Position numbers and translations under genes: made by a program. Positions 38,683 to 51,545 of a DNA stretch of 64,000 nucleotides are shown in pieces. Source of the DNA: Portunus trituberculatus (lineage: Eukaryota > Arthropoda > Malacostraca > Decapoda > Portunidae). The DNA lies in NCBI RefSeq assembly GCF_017591435.1, contig NC_059283.1, positions 3,925,185-3,989,184 of the forward strand. Reading direction: 5' to 3'. Position 1 is the first letter of the stretch. Each line of letters starts with the position of its first letter. Below the pieces are notes generated by a model, which saw nothing but the letters and a program-made list of their open reading frames with translations, ran no database searches and was not told the DNA's origin.

Positions 38683-38880
38683 GGAAGGGTACGTAGTGTG
38701 TTTCAAGTATTCTAGGAAGAGTATATGTGGTGTTAGTGTGTTACTGGGATGTGGTGTTGTGTAATTAAGGGAAGATGGTGTTGTGTTGGTGTGTTTCACG
38801 TATTGGTGGGGTGGTATAGTGTTGGTGGTAAGGTGTGGTGTGGTATGCTATGTGGTGTTGGTGTGCAGGTCCATTTCGTA

Positions 38881-39984
38881 TTGAGGGAAAGGCAGCTGTG
38901 GTGTTGTCATGGTGGTGTTGCATTGGTGGTGTGGTGTTTGGTAGATTGTAAGGTGTTTGTGTCTTTCCTATTCAGTATTTTGGTGTGGTTTTATATTGTG
39001 TTTCTTATGCTGAGTTGTTTATCATGAATATTAAAACATGTTATTATTTTTTTTATGTTTATTGATATTAGTATTCATTAATATTTATTGTCCTCGTTGT
39101 TGTAATTCTGACCGGTTGATTTTTTTTTTATTTTCCTATGCCAAGTTCTTTATCATCAATATTCATGTTGTTTTATCTGTTCCATCTCAGTTTTCTTATT
39201 TTCTGATGTTTGTTTTTTATATTATCGTATTCACTGTTTTCTTTTGGTGAAATTTTGAGCATTTTTTTTTTTTTGCGTAGTTTACCATAAATATTCAGTT
39301 ACAGATGCATTTATTCCTCATTTCGTATTTGTTTTATTTATTCCTCATATTTATTGCTTCGTATTGATCTTCTTTAGTGTTATTTTTGTTATTTTCTTAT
39401 GATTTCTTCCTGTTTTATTGTTCCCTTCTAAATAATATCCGTTTTCACAGTTTTTTTTTTTCTTTCTTATTTATTATTGGTTATTCTTTCTTGGTATTAT
39501 TTTCAAGTATTTCTTATTATTACCTCTGCTTCTCTTATTCCATTTCCAAGAATATTTTACTATTTACTATTATTTGTTCCTCCTGTGTGTTGTTTTCAGT
39601 GCATTCATATTGTTTCGTTTTTTCTTCAGCGTTCTATTGTAATAAATAACTCCACTCATTTTTGTTTTATCTTATCACATCACTTATTTTCCTATTATCT
39701 TCGTTTTTTCCAAATTTATTCGTGTCCCTCCATTGACTCTTAGTATTTGATTTTAAAATGTAACTCAATGTAACTCATAAACATTAAGTGACAAAATACG
39801 TCTCTTCCATTTTAGTTGAAACATTTTTTTTATTTTCATTCTTCAAAAAATACTTGTTTCATTCACCTTTCCTCTCCACCTCTTCCTTTGTTCCCTCCTT
39901 CCTCTCTTCCTCGCTTCCTTCCTCTCACCCTTGCTCTTTTGGCAACATTTACCTCAATAAAGTGATGGAGAAGTGCATGGGGGA
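38881..39984. other. T-rich unique DNA, about 1.1 kb
   Basis: The + strand is strongly T-rich with runs of 8-11 T. No gene. Confidence 0.75.
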
Positions 39985-40110
39985 GGAGGAAGAGTAGGAA
40001 GAGGAGGAGGAGGAGGAGGAGGAGGAGGAGGAGGAGGAGGAGGAGGAGGAGGAGGAGGAGGAGTGTGGAACAATGGAGGCTTCAAAAGGATTCACACGCA
40101 CCACTAATGA

Positions 40111-40142
<32 letters not shown>
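39985..40142. repeat. (GGA)n 39985-40062 and (GA)n 40113-40142
   Basis: About 22 GGA triplets, then a GA array. Confidence 0.95.
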
Positions 40143-40146
<4 letters not shown>

Positions 40147-41081
40147 GTCGGGAAAGAATGTAAACGAATTTTTAGTTTTTCCATGAAGAGAAATGAAGCA
40201 ATATTGGTTTTAAAAATATTACTGAAGGAAAGATAGGAAAAATAAAGAAGAAAACAGAGGAAGTAGAATAGAAAGAGAACTTAAAATAGCTAAGGTTGAG
40301 AAAAGAAAAGAGGGCAAAAAAATCACAACAATTCCAGATTCAATTTCACTTTTAATTTAAAGGGAAAAAATACACCACTGGGAAAATAAAGGAGGAAGAA
40401 TGACCATATTCCTCAACCTCCTTCCCTTTTCTTTTCCTCTTTCTTCCTCCTCACCGCTTTTCCTCAACGTCTTTTTCCATTTTCTTTTTATTCATTGCCT
40501 TCCTTTACTCAGACATGTTCTTTTTTTCTCATCCTCTTACCTCTTCTCCATTTCCTTCTTATTTTTTTTCTTTTCCTCTCATTATTTGTCTAGTTACTTC
40601 TACCTTTCTTCCTATCACAATTTCTTCTTTTCATTCAGTTTCCCTTACTTTCACTTATTTTTTCTTGTCGTTTCACTTTTCTCTCCTTTTTTCCACCTTT
40701 TCATCTCACAAACCTCTTTTTCTCATATTTTTCTTCCACTCCTCAAAATTCACCTAATCTCTACCGTTTTACTTTCATTAATTCATCCATTTCCATCTTT
40801 ATGTATTTCCTTTCCTATCATTCCTTTTCTATCCCTTTTAATCAATTTCTCCATTTTTACTGTTCATTTGCCTCTTTCTTTTCCCTTTCCTTTCACATCC
40901 TCACTTACCTATCCTCACCTTTCCTCTTCTCCCTTTTATTCCTATCCTCCATTTCCTCACCCTGGGTTTTCATCACTCCTCAGACACTTGTGGAGGGAAG
41001 GGTGAGAAGGAGAGGGGGAGGGAGGGAGGGAAGGAGCAAACACGCCTGAAGCTGTAATACTCAACACACTATGGCGGCAAA

Positions 41082-41083
<2 letters not shown>
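40143..41083. other. Purine-rich 250 bp then pyrimidine-rich 580 bp
   Basis: The bias flips at about 40400 from A/G to T/C on the + strand. The 201-residue + frame at 40400-41005 is Ser/Phe/Leu-rich and follows the bias. No gene. Confidence 0.75.
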
Positions 41084-41125
<42 letters not shown>

Positions 41126-41194
41126 TGTGTGAAAGTGAGAATATGTTAGAGTAATTGAGAGCAAATTCAAGTGAAAGCAAAAATTAATAAGTGG

Positions 41195-41276
<82 letters not shown>

Positions 41277-41334
41277 ATATGTTAGAGTGATTGAGAGCAA
41301 ATTATAGTAAGAAAAACTGAAATGAATGAGTGAA

Positions 41335-41399
<65 letters not shown>
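41084..41399. repeat. Compound minisatellite: GA arrays with a 70-bp spacer duplicated
   Basis: The spacer GAGAATATGTTAGAGT(A/G)ATT, continuing GAGAGCAAATT, occurs at about 41137 and 41273 (period 136). Each copy is preceded and followed by (GA)n (41084-41122, 41199-41271, 41338-41399). The architecture matches the 11.9-kb locus but the spacer differs. Confidence 0.75.
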
Positions 41400-41403
<4 letters not shown>

Positions 41404-43044
41404 GCAATTTTCCGTCGTGAGCGAATCTGATCAGGGCGTGAAGGCGACGAGAAGCTCAGGGGAAATAAAGTGAGAGAATAAAGCTGCTGCTCCTCCGCCC
41501 CTCTCCCCTGCCCTACCCTTTTCCCTCCCGCTCTTCCCTTCCCGTCCTTCCCTTCCCTTCCCGGTCTTGCCTTCACGCCGCCGGGAAGAGCAAGAAAAAT
41601 AGACCTTTCCCGCGTTCCCTTCTAGTCCTCCCGTCTCTCTGGGAAATGGTGTGTCTTCCCGCCTCCTCCCGCTCCCAAAATTCACCACACGAATGTTTAC
41701 GGTGGAAATTTATCGCTATTCTTTATATTTCTCTTCCGTAATTTTTTTTCCCTTTCTTTATAGAGTTTTTTTTGGGGGGTGATTGTTTCCTTGTTGTTTT
41801 CTACTTTTTTTATTTTCTTTTTTTTACTGTTTCTCTTTTTTTCTGGTTTTATTTGAGTTTCTTGTTTTCGCGTTTTGATTATCCCAAATTTGTCCTTTTT
41901 CTGATTTCTTTTTGCCTATTTCTTCCTTTTTTCTCGAGTTTGGGTGATTTCGTTTTTCCTATCATTTTTTTTTCCTTTTTCTCCTCTTACTGTTGGTTTA
42001 AGTATATTGCATCGTATCTCCACTCGGCATTTAAGTGTTCTTTTCACATTAGTTTTATCTACACTCGTATATGGACGTGTCATATTTGAAACGCTGGATT
42101 TTTCTTTCCTATACAAGATAACTTTCGAGATATGCAGCTTTGTATTGCAACATTTTCGTCCTTGGATAAAGAAAAGAAAAATATGAAGAGGAAATTATTC
42201 TTTCTCGTCTCATTCGCAGAGTTGCAGTGTAAAAATTGTTTCGTAATAGGAAGACACTTTGATCTCTTAAGTGTATGAGTTTTAATACAAAATAAGCTTT
42301 CAGTGAAACACAAAATGCAGCTTTTTTCATAATTGGATTTAAATGAACAACAAAACATTTACGTCCTAATGGTTTGAATTGTGATAAAAAACAAGGATTA
42401 TTAGAGACATTACCACTATATAACTTTAACTTCTTTCGTCAATTAAAAAGATAAACAAAAGCCAAGTATTTTTGAAGCGTTTTGGATTTTAATTAAATAT
42501 GATAGTAAAATAAGAAATATATATATTGATTTAGATTCTCATCCAATAATTTTTCAAGAGAAGCAGATGGCGAGCATTAACTTCCTCTCCTCTTGGGATT
42601 CTAACACGAAATAGGTTTTATAATGGCGTTCATTTAAAGGACGTTCGCCTCCTCCTCTTTCCTTCCTCCCTGGTATCTTTTTACTCCCTACACTAATGGA
42701 TTTACTTGCCTGATTGTTCCTTGTACTTTTCCCTCCACTCGAGACCGGAAACAGTTAATCCCATGTAAATATACACTAGACATGATAAATGCTACACGAG
42801 TTCAGTATTTTATCTTGGCATTCATTTCAACACAATTTATTCATGTTAGTGGAAGTTACTGAGATGAAAGCCCGTTTGTTAATACTCTGTTATAGTCCCT
42901 CATTCACCTGTAGCTTTTTTCCCTCAGGTGAATTAGAAAGAACACCTGAGGCCTTTATTGTCAACACAGGAAGGTATATTGTAAAGCGAGCAAAGAAAAT
43001 GTAGGAAGGGATGATTGAAGGGAAGGGAGGGAGAGGAAAACGGC

Positions 43045-43045
<1 letters not shown>
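41400..43045. other. Mixed, T-rich and AT-rich unique DNA
   Basis: 41420-41690 is GC-neutral, 41700-41990 T-rich, 42080-42560 AT-rich, 42600-43000 mixed. No feature recognised. Confidence 0.6.
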
Positions 43046-43093
<48 letters not shown>

Positions 43094-43420
43094 GGTAGGT
43101 AAGGAGAGTGAGAATGAGGGAGGAAAGGAGAAAACTGGTGGAAAATGGAAAGAGAGAGAGAGAGAGAAAGAGAGAGTAGTTGACAGAAAAGAACGAAAAA
43201 TGGGAGAGAAGAAAAGGAAATGTGGAGATGGATTAGTAGGAAAGGGACGAAAGGCGAGTGAGGGGAGAAAAGTTTGAAGAAAAGGAAGGAGGGAAGGCAG
43301 AGGGAGTAAAATAGAAAAATAAACAAATATATACCGAGGAAATAGAGAGATATAAAGTATACTGAGATAGAAGAAGGGAACAAGAAAACAAAACTAACAT
43401 CAGAAAACAAATAAAGACAC

Positions 43421-43462
<42 letters not shown>
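43046..43462. repeat. Three (GA)n arrays
   Basis: 43046-43090, 43152-43176 and 43423-43462, in purine-rich surroundings. Confidence 0.95.
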
Positions 43463-43464
<2 letters not shown>

Positions 43465-44440
43465 TAGGAAACAAGGGGACAAGAGGGAGAGGGTGAGGGC
43501 GAGGGGGTGAGGTATACAGAGGAGGGAAGAGGAGAAGCCGTGTTTTATGGTATCCCAGAGAGCAGCAATAATAGGAGGGCTTTGTGTCCCCGCAAGGGTC
43601 TGGAGTAACAATGGGCGGTGACCTGTCGACGAGGGGAAGGGAACGTGCCAGAGAGGGGGAAAAAGGGGGACGATTCAGTGGAAACAAGGAAAGGGGAAGA
43701 TTAGAATAGGGGAAAAAGAAATGGGAAGGAAGTATAAGAACAAAGTTGTAAGGGAAATATTTGTAGAAGTGAGGGAAAGATTGCGAGGAGGAAATTAGAA
43801 AAGATTGGAAAAAAGCTGAGGGTAAACAAGGGAAAACTGAAGGAAGTGTGATAGAAAATCGCAAGAAAAATTTGAAATAGCAAAGAGAAAGCTGAGAAGG
43901 AAATCATAAAAGGAAAGGTTGGAAAAATAAGAATAAGGAAGATATCAAAGAGGAAACAAAGAAAAGGGAAGGTTACGAATAGGGTAAATAGGAAGAAAGC
44001 CAAGAATAAAAAATCATAAAGGAGGAATAGCAAAAAGAAATATCGCACGAAAAAAAGAAAAACAAGATTAGAAAGAGTGGAAATATAAAGTTTGAAAGCA
44101 TAATCGTTAAAGAAGAATTATACTGAGCCTCAAAAAAGGATAAAGAAGAATGTGAGGATAAAAGTAAATAGCATAATTTGAGTAAAGAAACGAAGAAGAA
44201 AAAATAAAGAAAACGTAAGAAAAATAGTTTAAGGAGGAAAACAAGATGGAAGAAACACAAATAAAAAGAAAATAAAAGAAAGTGGAATAATTTGAATAAA
44301 AGAAATAAATAAAAGACGAAAAAGAAAAATATAGTAAATACTTTTAAGGAAGAAAACATTGTGAAAAGAACCTAAGAAATATAAAAAATGAGAAAAAAAA
44401 CAAGATAAAAGTTGAGGTTCTTAGGAAAACACGTATTTCT
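43463..44440. other. Purine-rich + strand, about 1 kb
   Basis: A/G-dominated non-periodic sequence. Minus-strand frames (43400-43864, 43701-44048, 43973-44359) are Phe/Leu/Ser-rich artefacts. Confidence 0.8.
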
Positions 44441-44621
44441 GTTTTTAATGAAATGTTTCAGCTCAGGAGACGCAGCTGAGTGGAAAGTTGCATTTCCTCA
44501 AAGTATTTACAGCGAGGCAACGATTTAAAAAAGAAGCAGAAATGAGCAGAAATGTTGGGACGTGGGTAACTTTATAATAATTAAAAGCACATGGAGAATA
44601 TAAGTAAGTGTGGGGACCGAA

Positions 44622-45293
44622 AGAGAGAGAAAGAGAGAGAGAGGGTGGGAAGGGTTGAAGAGGCCGTAAATCAAGAGAAATTTAAACTCTTTCATAATTA
44701 AGAAAAAAGTTATCAGCTTTCTACATTTAATTAATTTTCGTATATATTTATTTTAAGACAACATAGTAACAGATAGACAGAGAGAGAGAGAGAGAGAGAG
44801 AGAAAATCATATCGTTCTAAAGTAAAGTCAGATCCAACTTCAGAAAAAGGAGAGAAATAAAGAAAAGAGGAAGTGTAAGGGAAGAAATATTCAGGAAAAA
44901 AAAGTTGAAATATCATAAAACTTGGGACAACTTTGCCTATCATTTCCAGACTTCCGGTGAATGAAGTTAATGAAATTTTCTTATGTTTGTCCGCAGATTT
45001 CATTTTTTTTTTTTTCTTCCACTTCATCTCTTCCTTCCTTCTCTTCTTCACTTTCCTATTTTCCAACATTCTCGTCTCTCCTTCCATCTCTCCTTCAGTT
45101 TCTTATTTTCCAACATTCTTTCCTTCCTTCTCCACTTATGTGTCTCCAATTTTCTCTTCCTTCTTTATCTTCTTTCCTTTTTTCTTCGTTTTTTTTTTTT
45201 TATATTTCAACTTTTTCATTTTATTCTTCCTTACGTTGCTGGAGTGTTTCTATTACCATATTGAAAGACAGAGAGAGAGAGAGAGAGAGAGAG
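44622..45293. repeat. Short (GA)n arrays around a pyrimidine-rich stretch
   Basis: GA at 44622-44642, 44779-44804 and 45269-45293; 44995-45240 is T/C-rich. Confidence 0.85.
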
Positions 45294-45439
45294 CGTCTAT
45301 CATTCTTCCCTTTCACTCATTCCTTAATACAAAAACTCACTAAGAACTAAAAACAACAACACAACAACAAACACTTGCGAAAAAAAATAAGCTATAAAAT
45401 AACTTCAAGAACTACTAAGCAAGTAAGCAGGTACAACAT

Positions 45440-45478
45440 AATACCTAATAATACCTGCTAATACCTGGAATACCTACC
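45440..45478. repeat. AATACCT repeat, 10-bp period
   Basis: AATACCT starts at 45440, 45450, 45460 and 45469 with different three-base spacers. Confidence 0.7.
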
Positions 45479-45485
45479 GCGTGTC

Positions 45486-45516
45486 GTGACGTGAGGAAAA
45501 TAATATTACACGTCAC
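45486..45516. promoter_or_regulatory. Inverted pair of CRE-like sites
   Basis: GTGACGTG (45486-45493) and CACGTCAC (45509-45516) form an 8-bp perfect inverted repeat around a 15-bp AT-rich loop. Each arm contains TGACGT, the CREB/ATF half-consensus. Function is inferred from motif only. Confidence 0.3.
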
Positions 45517-45724
45517 ACGGTGTTAAATTAAGTCTCGTAAAATTCCTCCTTTGGCAGCCTTGATATGTACCAATTAACTCTCACGTGCTCAAATTAGTTG
45601 GCAACAGTGGAGCCTTAGAGGGGGAGAGAGAGAGAGACGGAGAGACGGAGAGAGTGAGAAGGAGAGGGAGAGGGAAAGGGAGATGGAGAGAGGTGTACAT
45701 GTGGGTGTGGTTTCTTTATTGCCT

Positions 45725-46433
<709 letters not shown>

Positions 46434-46436
<3 letters not shown>

Positions 46437-46916
46437 GGGCGAAAGGTGAAAGGTGTCTTTTTTTCTTATTTTAGGTTTTTTGTTGTTACTGTTTTGTTTT
46501 GTTTTGTTTTTGTTTTCGTTGTTTTTTTCCAGTTTTTTGTTGTGAGTTTTTTTCTCTTATGTTTAATTTTGTTTTTTTTATTTTTATTCGATTTTTTTTT
46601 ATTTTCTCCTCTTAACATTTTTATTTCTTAATTTATTCACAAACGTACTTATTTTGCTTTTCTTCTACCAAATTCCTTAGTGTTCGTTTTATTTCCTTAT
46701 TTTCTATATTTTTTTCATTATTTTTCCGCTTCACTTCAATTCTTATTTATTTTCTTTTAATCTCCCTACTTTATTTCATTTACCTTTTCATGCCTGATTA
46801 ATTCACTTTTTTTAATTTTTATTCTAGATATTTTACTTTTTTTTCCTTTTATTTACATTTTTTATTCCCTACAAAACCCTTTTTTTCGCAATTTTCTCCA
46901 CCACTCCCACCAAGCG
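46434..46916. other. T-rich DNA
   Basis: TTTTG and TTTTTATT runs. No gene. Confidence 0.75.
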
Positions 46917-47084
46917 TGACCTGAGGCTGACACACTGTTGACCTATGGAAATATCCGCTTACCTCCTTGGAATTATATCACCCTTTTCACATCCTTCCTT
47001 GACCTCACTTCTGACCTTTTGCTGACCTGTTTTCCCCTCTTATTCACCCCTGATCTATGCTGACTTACCCTTACTGATTGACCT
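46917..47084 (-). promoter_or_regulatory. Cluster of six AGGTCA half-sites (minus strand)
   Basis: TGACCT on the + strand occurs at 46917, 46939, 47000, 47012, 47023 and 47079. The pattern matches the 31.2-kb cluster in the opposite orientation. Confidence 0.3.
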
Positions 47085-47310
47085 CGCTTCTATGCTGAGT
47101 TTTGCTGAGTTTTATATGGTGTGGTTGATGCTATGGTGGTGGTGGTGGTGGTCAGCATTTCAGAGGTTTAGGAAATTTTGCTGATTTTTTTTTTCGTCTT
47201 TTTTTATTTTCTTTTTTGTACACTTCTGTTCTCTTATTTTATTTTCTCCTATTTGTTCTTCCTTCCTTCCTTTGTTTCATCCATTCTTCGTTAGTTCGCT
47301 TGTTTATTTG

Positions 47311-47526
<216 letters not shown>

Positions 47527-47654
47527 TCTGTAGCACCACCAGCAACAATAATCCCATTTTTAGCTGCTTAGAAAACGTTCCTAGAAAACCCGCTTATAAC
47601 TTTTTAGCTGACAATGGTCTCTAGGGGGAACCAAACACCGAATCCACACTTGCA

Positions 47655-47698
47655 GGAGGAGGAGGAGGAGGAGGAGGAGGAGGAGGAGGAGGAGGAGG
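47655..47698. repeat. (GGA)n array
   Basis: About 14 GGA triplets. Confidence 0.95.
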
Positions 47699-47927
47699 TG
47701 GACGGAAAGTAGAGGAGAGGAGGTAACAAAAGTATTAGAATTGTTTCATGTTTTTTTTTTTTTTATTGTTTGGTTTGATTTAATTTCATATTTTTCTTGT
47801 TCTTTTTTTTGTTTGAGTTTTTTATTTGAGTTCTTTTTTATCATATTATTGTATTTTTATTTTATTTCTATTGTTTATCTATGTTTCTGTACAGATTTCT
47901 TTACACATTTCTTGCTTTTGTTTACAC

Positions 47928-48478
<551 letters not shown>

Positions 48479-48678
48479 TTAACCCTTCAATACTGGGACA
48501 CGTTTTTACCTTGAAAATTGTGTATGATTAGACCATTTTATTAGGAAGGGTCTATGGAGGTCAGAAGATTAATGGCCACAGTCTTCACTAATTTAATCCT
48601 CACATAAGTTTCTGAAGCTGTATCAAATCACCAAATTGTAGTGAATATGGAAACACGTCATGGTACTCAAGGGTTTAA
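48479..48678 (+). mobile_element. MITE copy 5 (200 bp)
   Basis: It starts TTAACCCTTCAATACTGGG and ends GGTACTCAAGGGTTTAA, with a family core of AGAAGATTAATGGCCACAG and GTTTCTGAAGCTGTATC. It is one of the best preserved copies. The inverted repeats match over about 25 bp with several mismatches. Confidence 0.82.
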
Positions 48679-49127
48679 AGAGCTTCAGTTTTGCAATGAT
48701 TCTAGTGGCAGATTAACAAAATTTACGATATCAACAAGAGAAAAATACTATTGAAAACCTGGCTGATGGTATACATGACCTCTGAAAACAGTAGTGGTGA
48801 CAGAAAATTGCCTTTGAGAATATAGGGCTGTTTTGTCATTTTCTGTTTCTAAAGCCAAAGTCGTAAGGTTTTTTGTCATTGCTCCCACGGTTGAAGGAGA
48901 TGCATGGGAGACTGTAGGAGTGGCGGGGGTTGTGGACGTGGCGGTGTGGGTTTTCCGAGGTATCTGGAACGGGATGTGAACTCGAGAGGAAGACGAGGAC
49001 AGCATTAGCGTACAAGAGGAAGGGACACAAGAGGAGAAGGAGGAGGAGGAAGAGCAGCAGATGGGGGAGGGAGGAGGTCGTTGGGGGAATTAGTGGTGAG
49101 TAAATAAGGATTTGTATCTGTATGAAG

Positions 49128-49130
<3 letters not shown>
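48679..49130. other. Mixed unique DNA
   Basis: Short minus-strand frames are open but have no splice or start context. Nothing assigned. Confidence 0.55.

Positions 49131-49160
<30 letters not shown>
49131..49160. repeat. (GA)n array
   Basis: About 30 bp. Confidence 0.95.
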
Positions 49161-49162
<2 letters not shown>

Positions 49163-49905
49163 GGATTTCCTTACTAACATCAAGAGAAATACCACGATTT
49201 TATTTATATTACTTCTTTGTGTGTTAAGTATGTGTATGTGTATGTGTGTATGTATGTTTATGTGCACTGAAGTGTGTATGCGTGCGTGTGTGCGTGTGTG
49301 TGTATTGCTGTCACTCATTAATGTTCTGAGTATATGGTGGAGTAAATGTTTCCCTTTGTGTATGTTTGTTTCATTTGCACGTGTTTCTTTTCGCTTCGGA
49401 CTGAATGTTCATGTGTGTGCATCCGTTTGTCGATGTCTGTGTCACTGTTCATTTATTCCTCCTTCCTATGTGTTATACGTGTCCTATTCAAGTGTCCTAA
49501 TCAGGTGTGTAATTTATGTGTCTCTGTGTCCAATACCTCTGAGTGTATCCCATTTCACGGTGGATCTTGCTGTGTGTGTGTCATTCCCTCACCTTTTATA
49601 TTCCTCTGTGTGTCTTTTCACCATTTCAATACTTCCCTTCTTCCATATTCTCCTCCTCATTATTAGTCTTCCGCTACGGTGGACGGAGGCTCATCAGGAG
49701 GGAAAGTGGAAGGGAGAGAGAGAGGGTGGGATGGTGGGGTTGTAGGAGGGAGGGTGACCAGTGTGGGAGGGTGAAGGGCGAGTAAAGAATGGCGGCAGTA
49801 TTAGGGTGAAGGGAGCCGTGGCCTTCATTACTGGTCCCAGGGCAGGCCGAGGCTCCACGAAGGAACGTAAACACCTTCTGGGATCAATATGTATAGGTAG
49901 GCTGT
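49161..49905. other. GT/TG-rich degenerate DNA then mixed DNA
   Basis: 49215-49310 is a decayed GTGTAT/GTGTGC repeat. The rest is TGTGT-rich and unstructured. No gene. Confidence 0.6.
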
Positions 49906-49907
49906 CC

Positions 49908-49948
49908 TCCTCCTCCTCCTCCTCCTCCTCCTCCTCCTCCTCCTCCTC
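49908..49948. repeat. (TCC)n array
   Basis: About 13 triplets. Confidence 0.95.
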
Positions 49949-49949
49949 T

Positions 49950-51545
49950 TTCTTCCGTTTCCTTGTCCATTTCCTCTTCCTGCTTCTCTCACCCATTTGT
50001 GCCTATTGATTTGTATGAGATGTAGTTATGCGTGTATCATTAGCCTCGTGGGTTCCTCCCTTCTCCTCGCGTGGCCTCGCCCTGTTAGTGAGGTACGACT
50101 GATGATGATGATGGCCCACACAGACACGTGGAGGCTGCCTGTCTTGTGTTAGAGGCAAACCTGTAGTACTTCCTCCATTCCCTCTCCCACCCACTGCTTC
50201 CCCTGCTTTCTGCACCGCCTCCTGCAGGTGTCCCGCTCCACACGCCGCCTCCAGCAGTGTCGTCCCGGTAATTGTTCGGAACGTTTGCTCCACGTGATTG
50301 AATTCGCACGTGAACTGAATCCCTTTTGCGCGGCGGTGATGAGTGGCAGCAGGCCCGCCAGTGCACCAGCCCGCTAGACAACAGACACCTGCCTGCCAGC
50401 CCACCAGCCACCAACCCACCAGCAGTCCACTAGCCAGCACAGGTCAGGACACCACTAGCGACGGCATCCTGACATGTCTGTACGTGTCTATATGTGTCCT
50501 TGGAATGCAAAGGCGTTCTTTTCTGGTAATACGATGGCGTCATCGTCAAGCTGAAGGGAAATTTGGGCATGTTATAAGTACAATTGAGTGACGTGGCAGT
50601 GGTATCATGCAAGCAGCTGTCCATGGCCGGGAAGAATGCCACTTGTACTCCAAAGCAAGAATCGAGGCAAAACACTTTACTCAGGAGAGGGGAAGACATG
50701 TTCGCTGCTACTGAGGAAGGTGAAACAAGGTTGCAGTGGCCCTCCCCTTCCAACATACATTGTTCCTCATGGTGTCTTCCCTTCCCCCGCTCCCCGTGCC
50801 CGTTTTTCTTCCTGTGAGCGGCGTGAGGCCCTGGCGTTAATCAGACACAAGCCTCGGGTAGCTCATTGCTTGGGCGAGTTGGTGGCCGCCGCGTGATGAG
50901 TCCCCAGAGAGAGGGCGGGGCGCGGCGGGAGAGGCAACAATTTCTGCAAGCTCAAGAAAATAAATGTCAAAAGAAGAGGAATAAACCACGACGTAGCACC
51001 GCAGACGTAACATTCCACAGCCACACACAGACACAGGGGCAAAAAATACAACAGGAACGCAGGAAAATAAGGAAGCAAAGCAAAGACAACGGAATATAAT
51101 AAAAAGAATCAATCGTAACATGGTCAGCATGACACAGTTTCATCCACAAAGGTGTGCCAGAAATCCCAACACAGTGCCACAGCATCGGTGACACAGAGCC
51201 TTAGGGACGAGTAAAGGTAGACAGGAGAGGCAGCGATCACCTGTCCCCGCGGAATAACACGTTTTCTGCTGTGATTTTCCGCGGCCTGAGCAAGTGTCGG
51301 GGTTGGTGTGTTTATGAGAGCGCGTCGCTATAACTTAGACGCAAACTCACCCTTGTATTACGCCCTGACATGAAGCATTGCGTAGTGAAGTAGTGAATAG
51401 ACACGTTGAGACTTTGACGTATATATGAAGTATTATGTAGAGAGAGAGTCCTGTTCTTTCCCTTATAGTTCCTTCAGTAGGTGCTCATCTGTCCCTCTCC
51501 TGCAGTAGGTACCGTAGGCTAAGTTGGCCCTGACCTCTCCCGCAG
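49950..51545. other. GC-rich DNA upstream of the coding exon
   Basis: Includes a decayed CCAGCCCACCAGC-type repeat (50350-50440), a GGGCGGGGCGCGGCGGG patch (50914-50930) and the CCGCGGAA inverted repeat. It is intronic relative to the exon at 51546, and the pyrimidine-rich acceptor closes it. No second exon was identified. Confidence 0.5.
51247..51284. other. Inverted repeat CCGCGGAA / TTCCGCGG
   Basis: Perfect 8-bp arms at 51247-51254 and 51277-51284 flank a 22-bp spacer, about 265 bp upstream of the coding exon. It could be a dimer binding site or a hairpin. Confidence 0.35.

Larger units (their letters stand above)
38087..38880. repeat. Degenerate GT-rich tandem repeat (about 80-90 bp units) hosting two MITEs
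   Basis: Related units lie at about 38087-38168, 38381-38469, 38683-38764 and 38769-38880. Shared landmarks are GGTGTGTTTC near the start, (G)TATTC(C/T)A, then GGTGTGGT and TTACTGG, ending in GATGT(G)GTGTTGTG-like sequence. MITEs fill the first two junctions. The third junction holds an empty TTAA at 38765-38768. Confidence 0.65.

Noticed and set aside
40400..41005. A 201-residue + frame that looks like a membrane protein
   Set aside because: The hydrophobicity comes from T/C bias (Phe, Leu, Ser). The same effect is seen in every pyrimidine-rich tract here.
49005..49318. A Ser/Leu-rich minus-strand protein near 48.8-49.3 kb
   Set aside because: It includes the GA array as Ser-Leu and a degenerate GT repeat as His-Thr. 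The remainder is unsupported.
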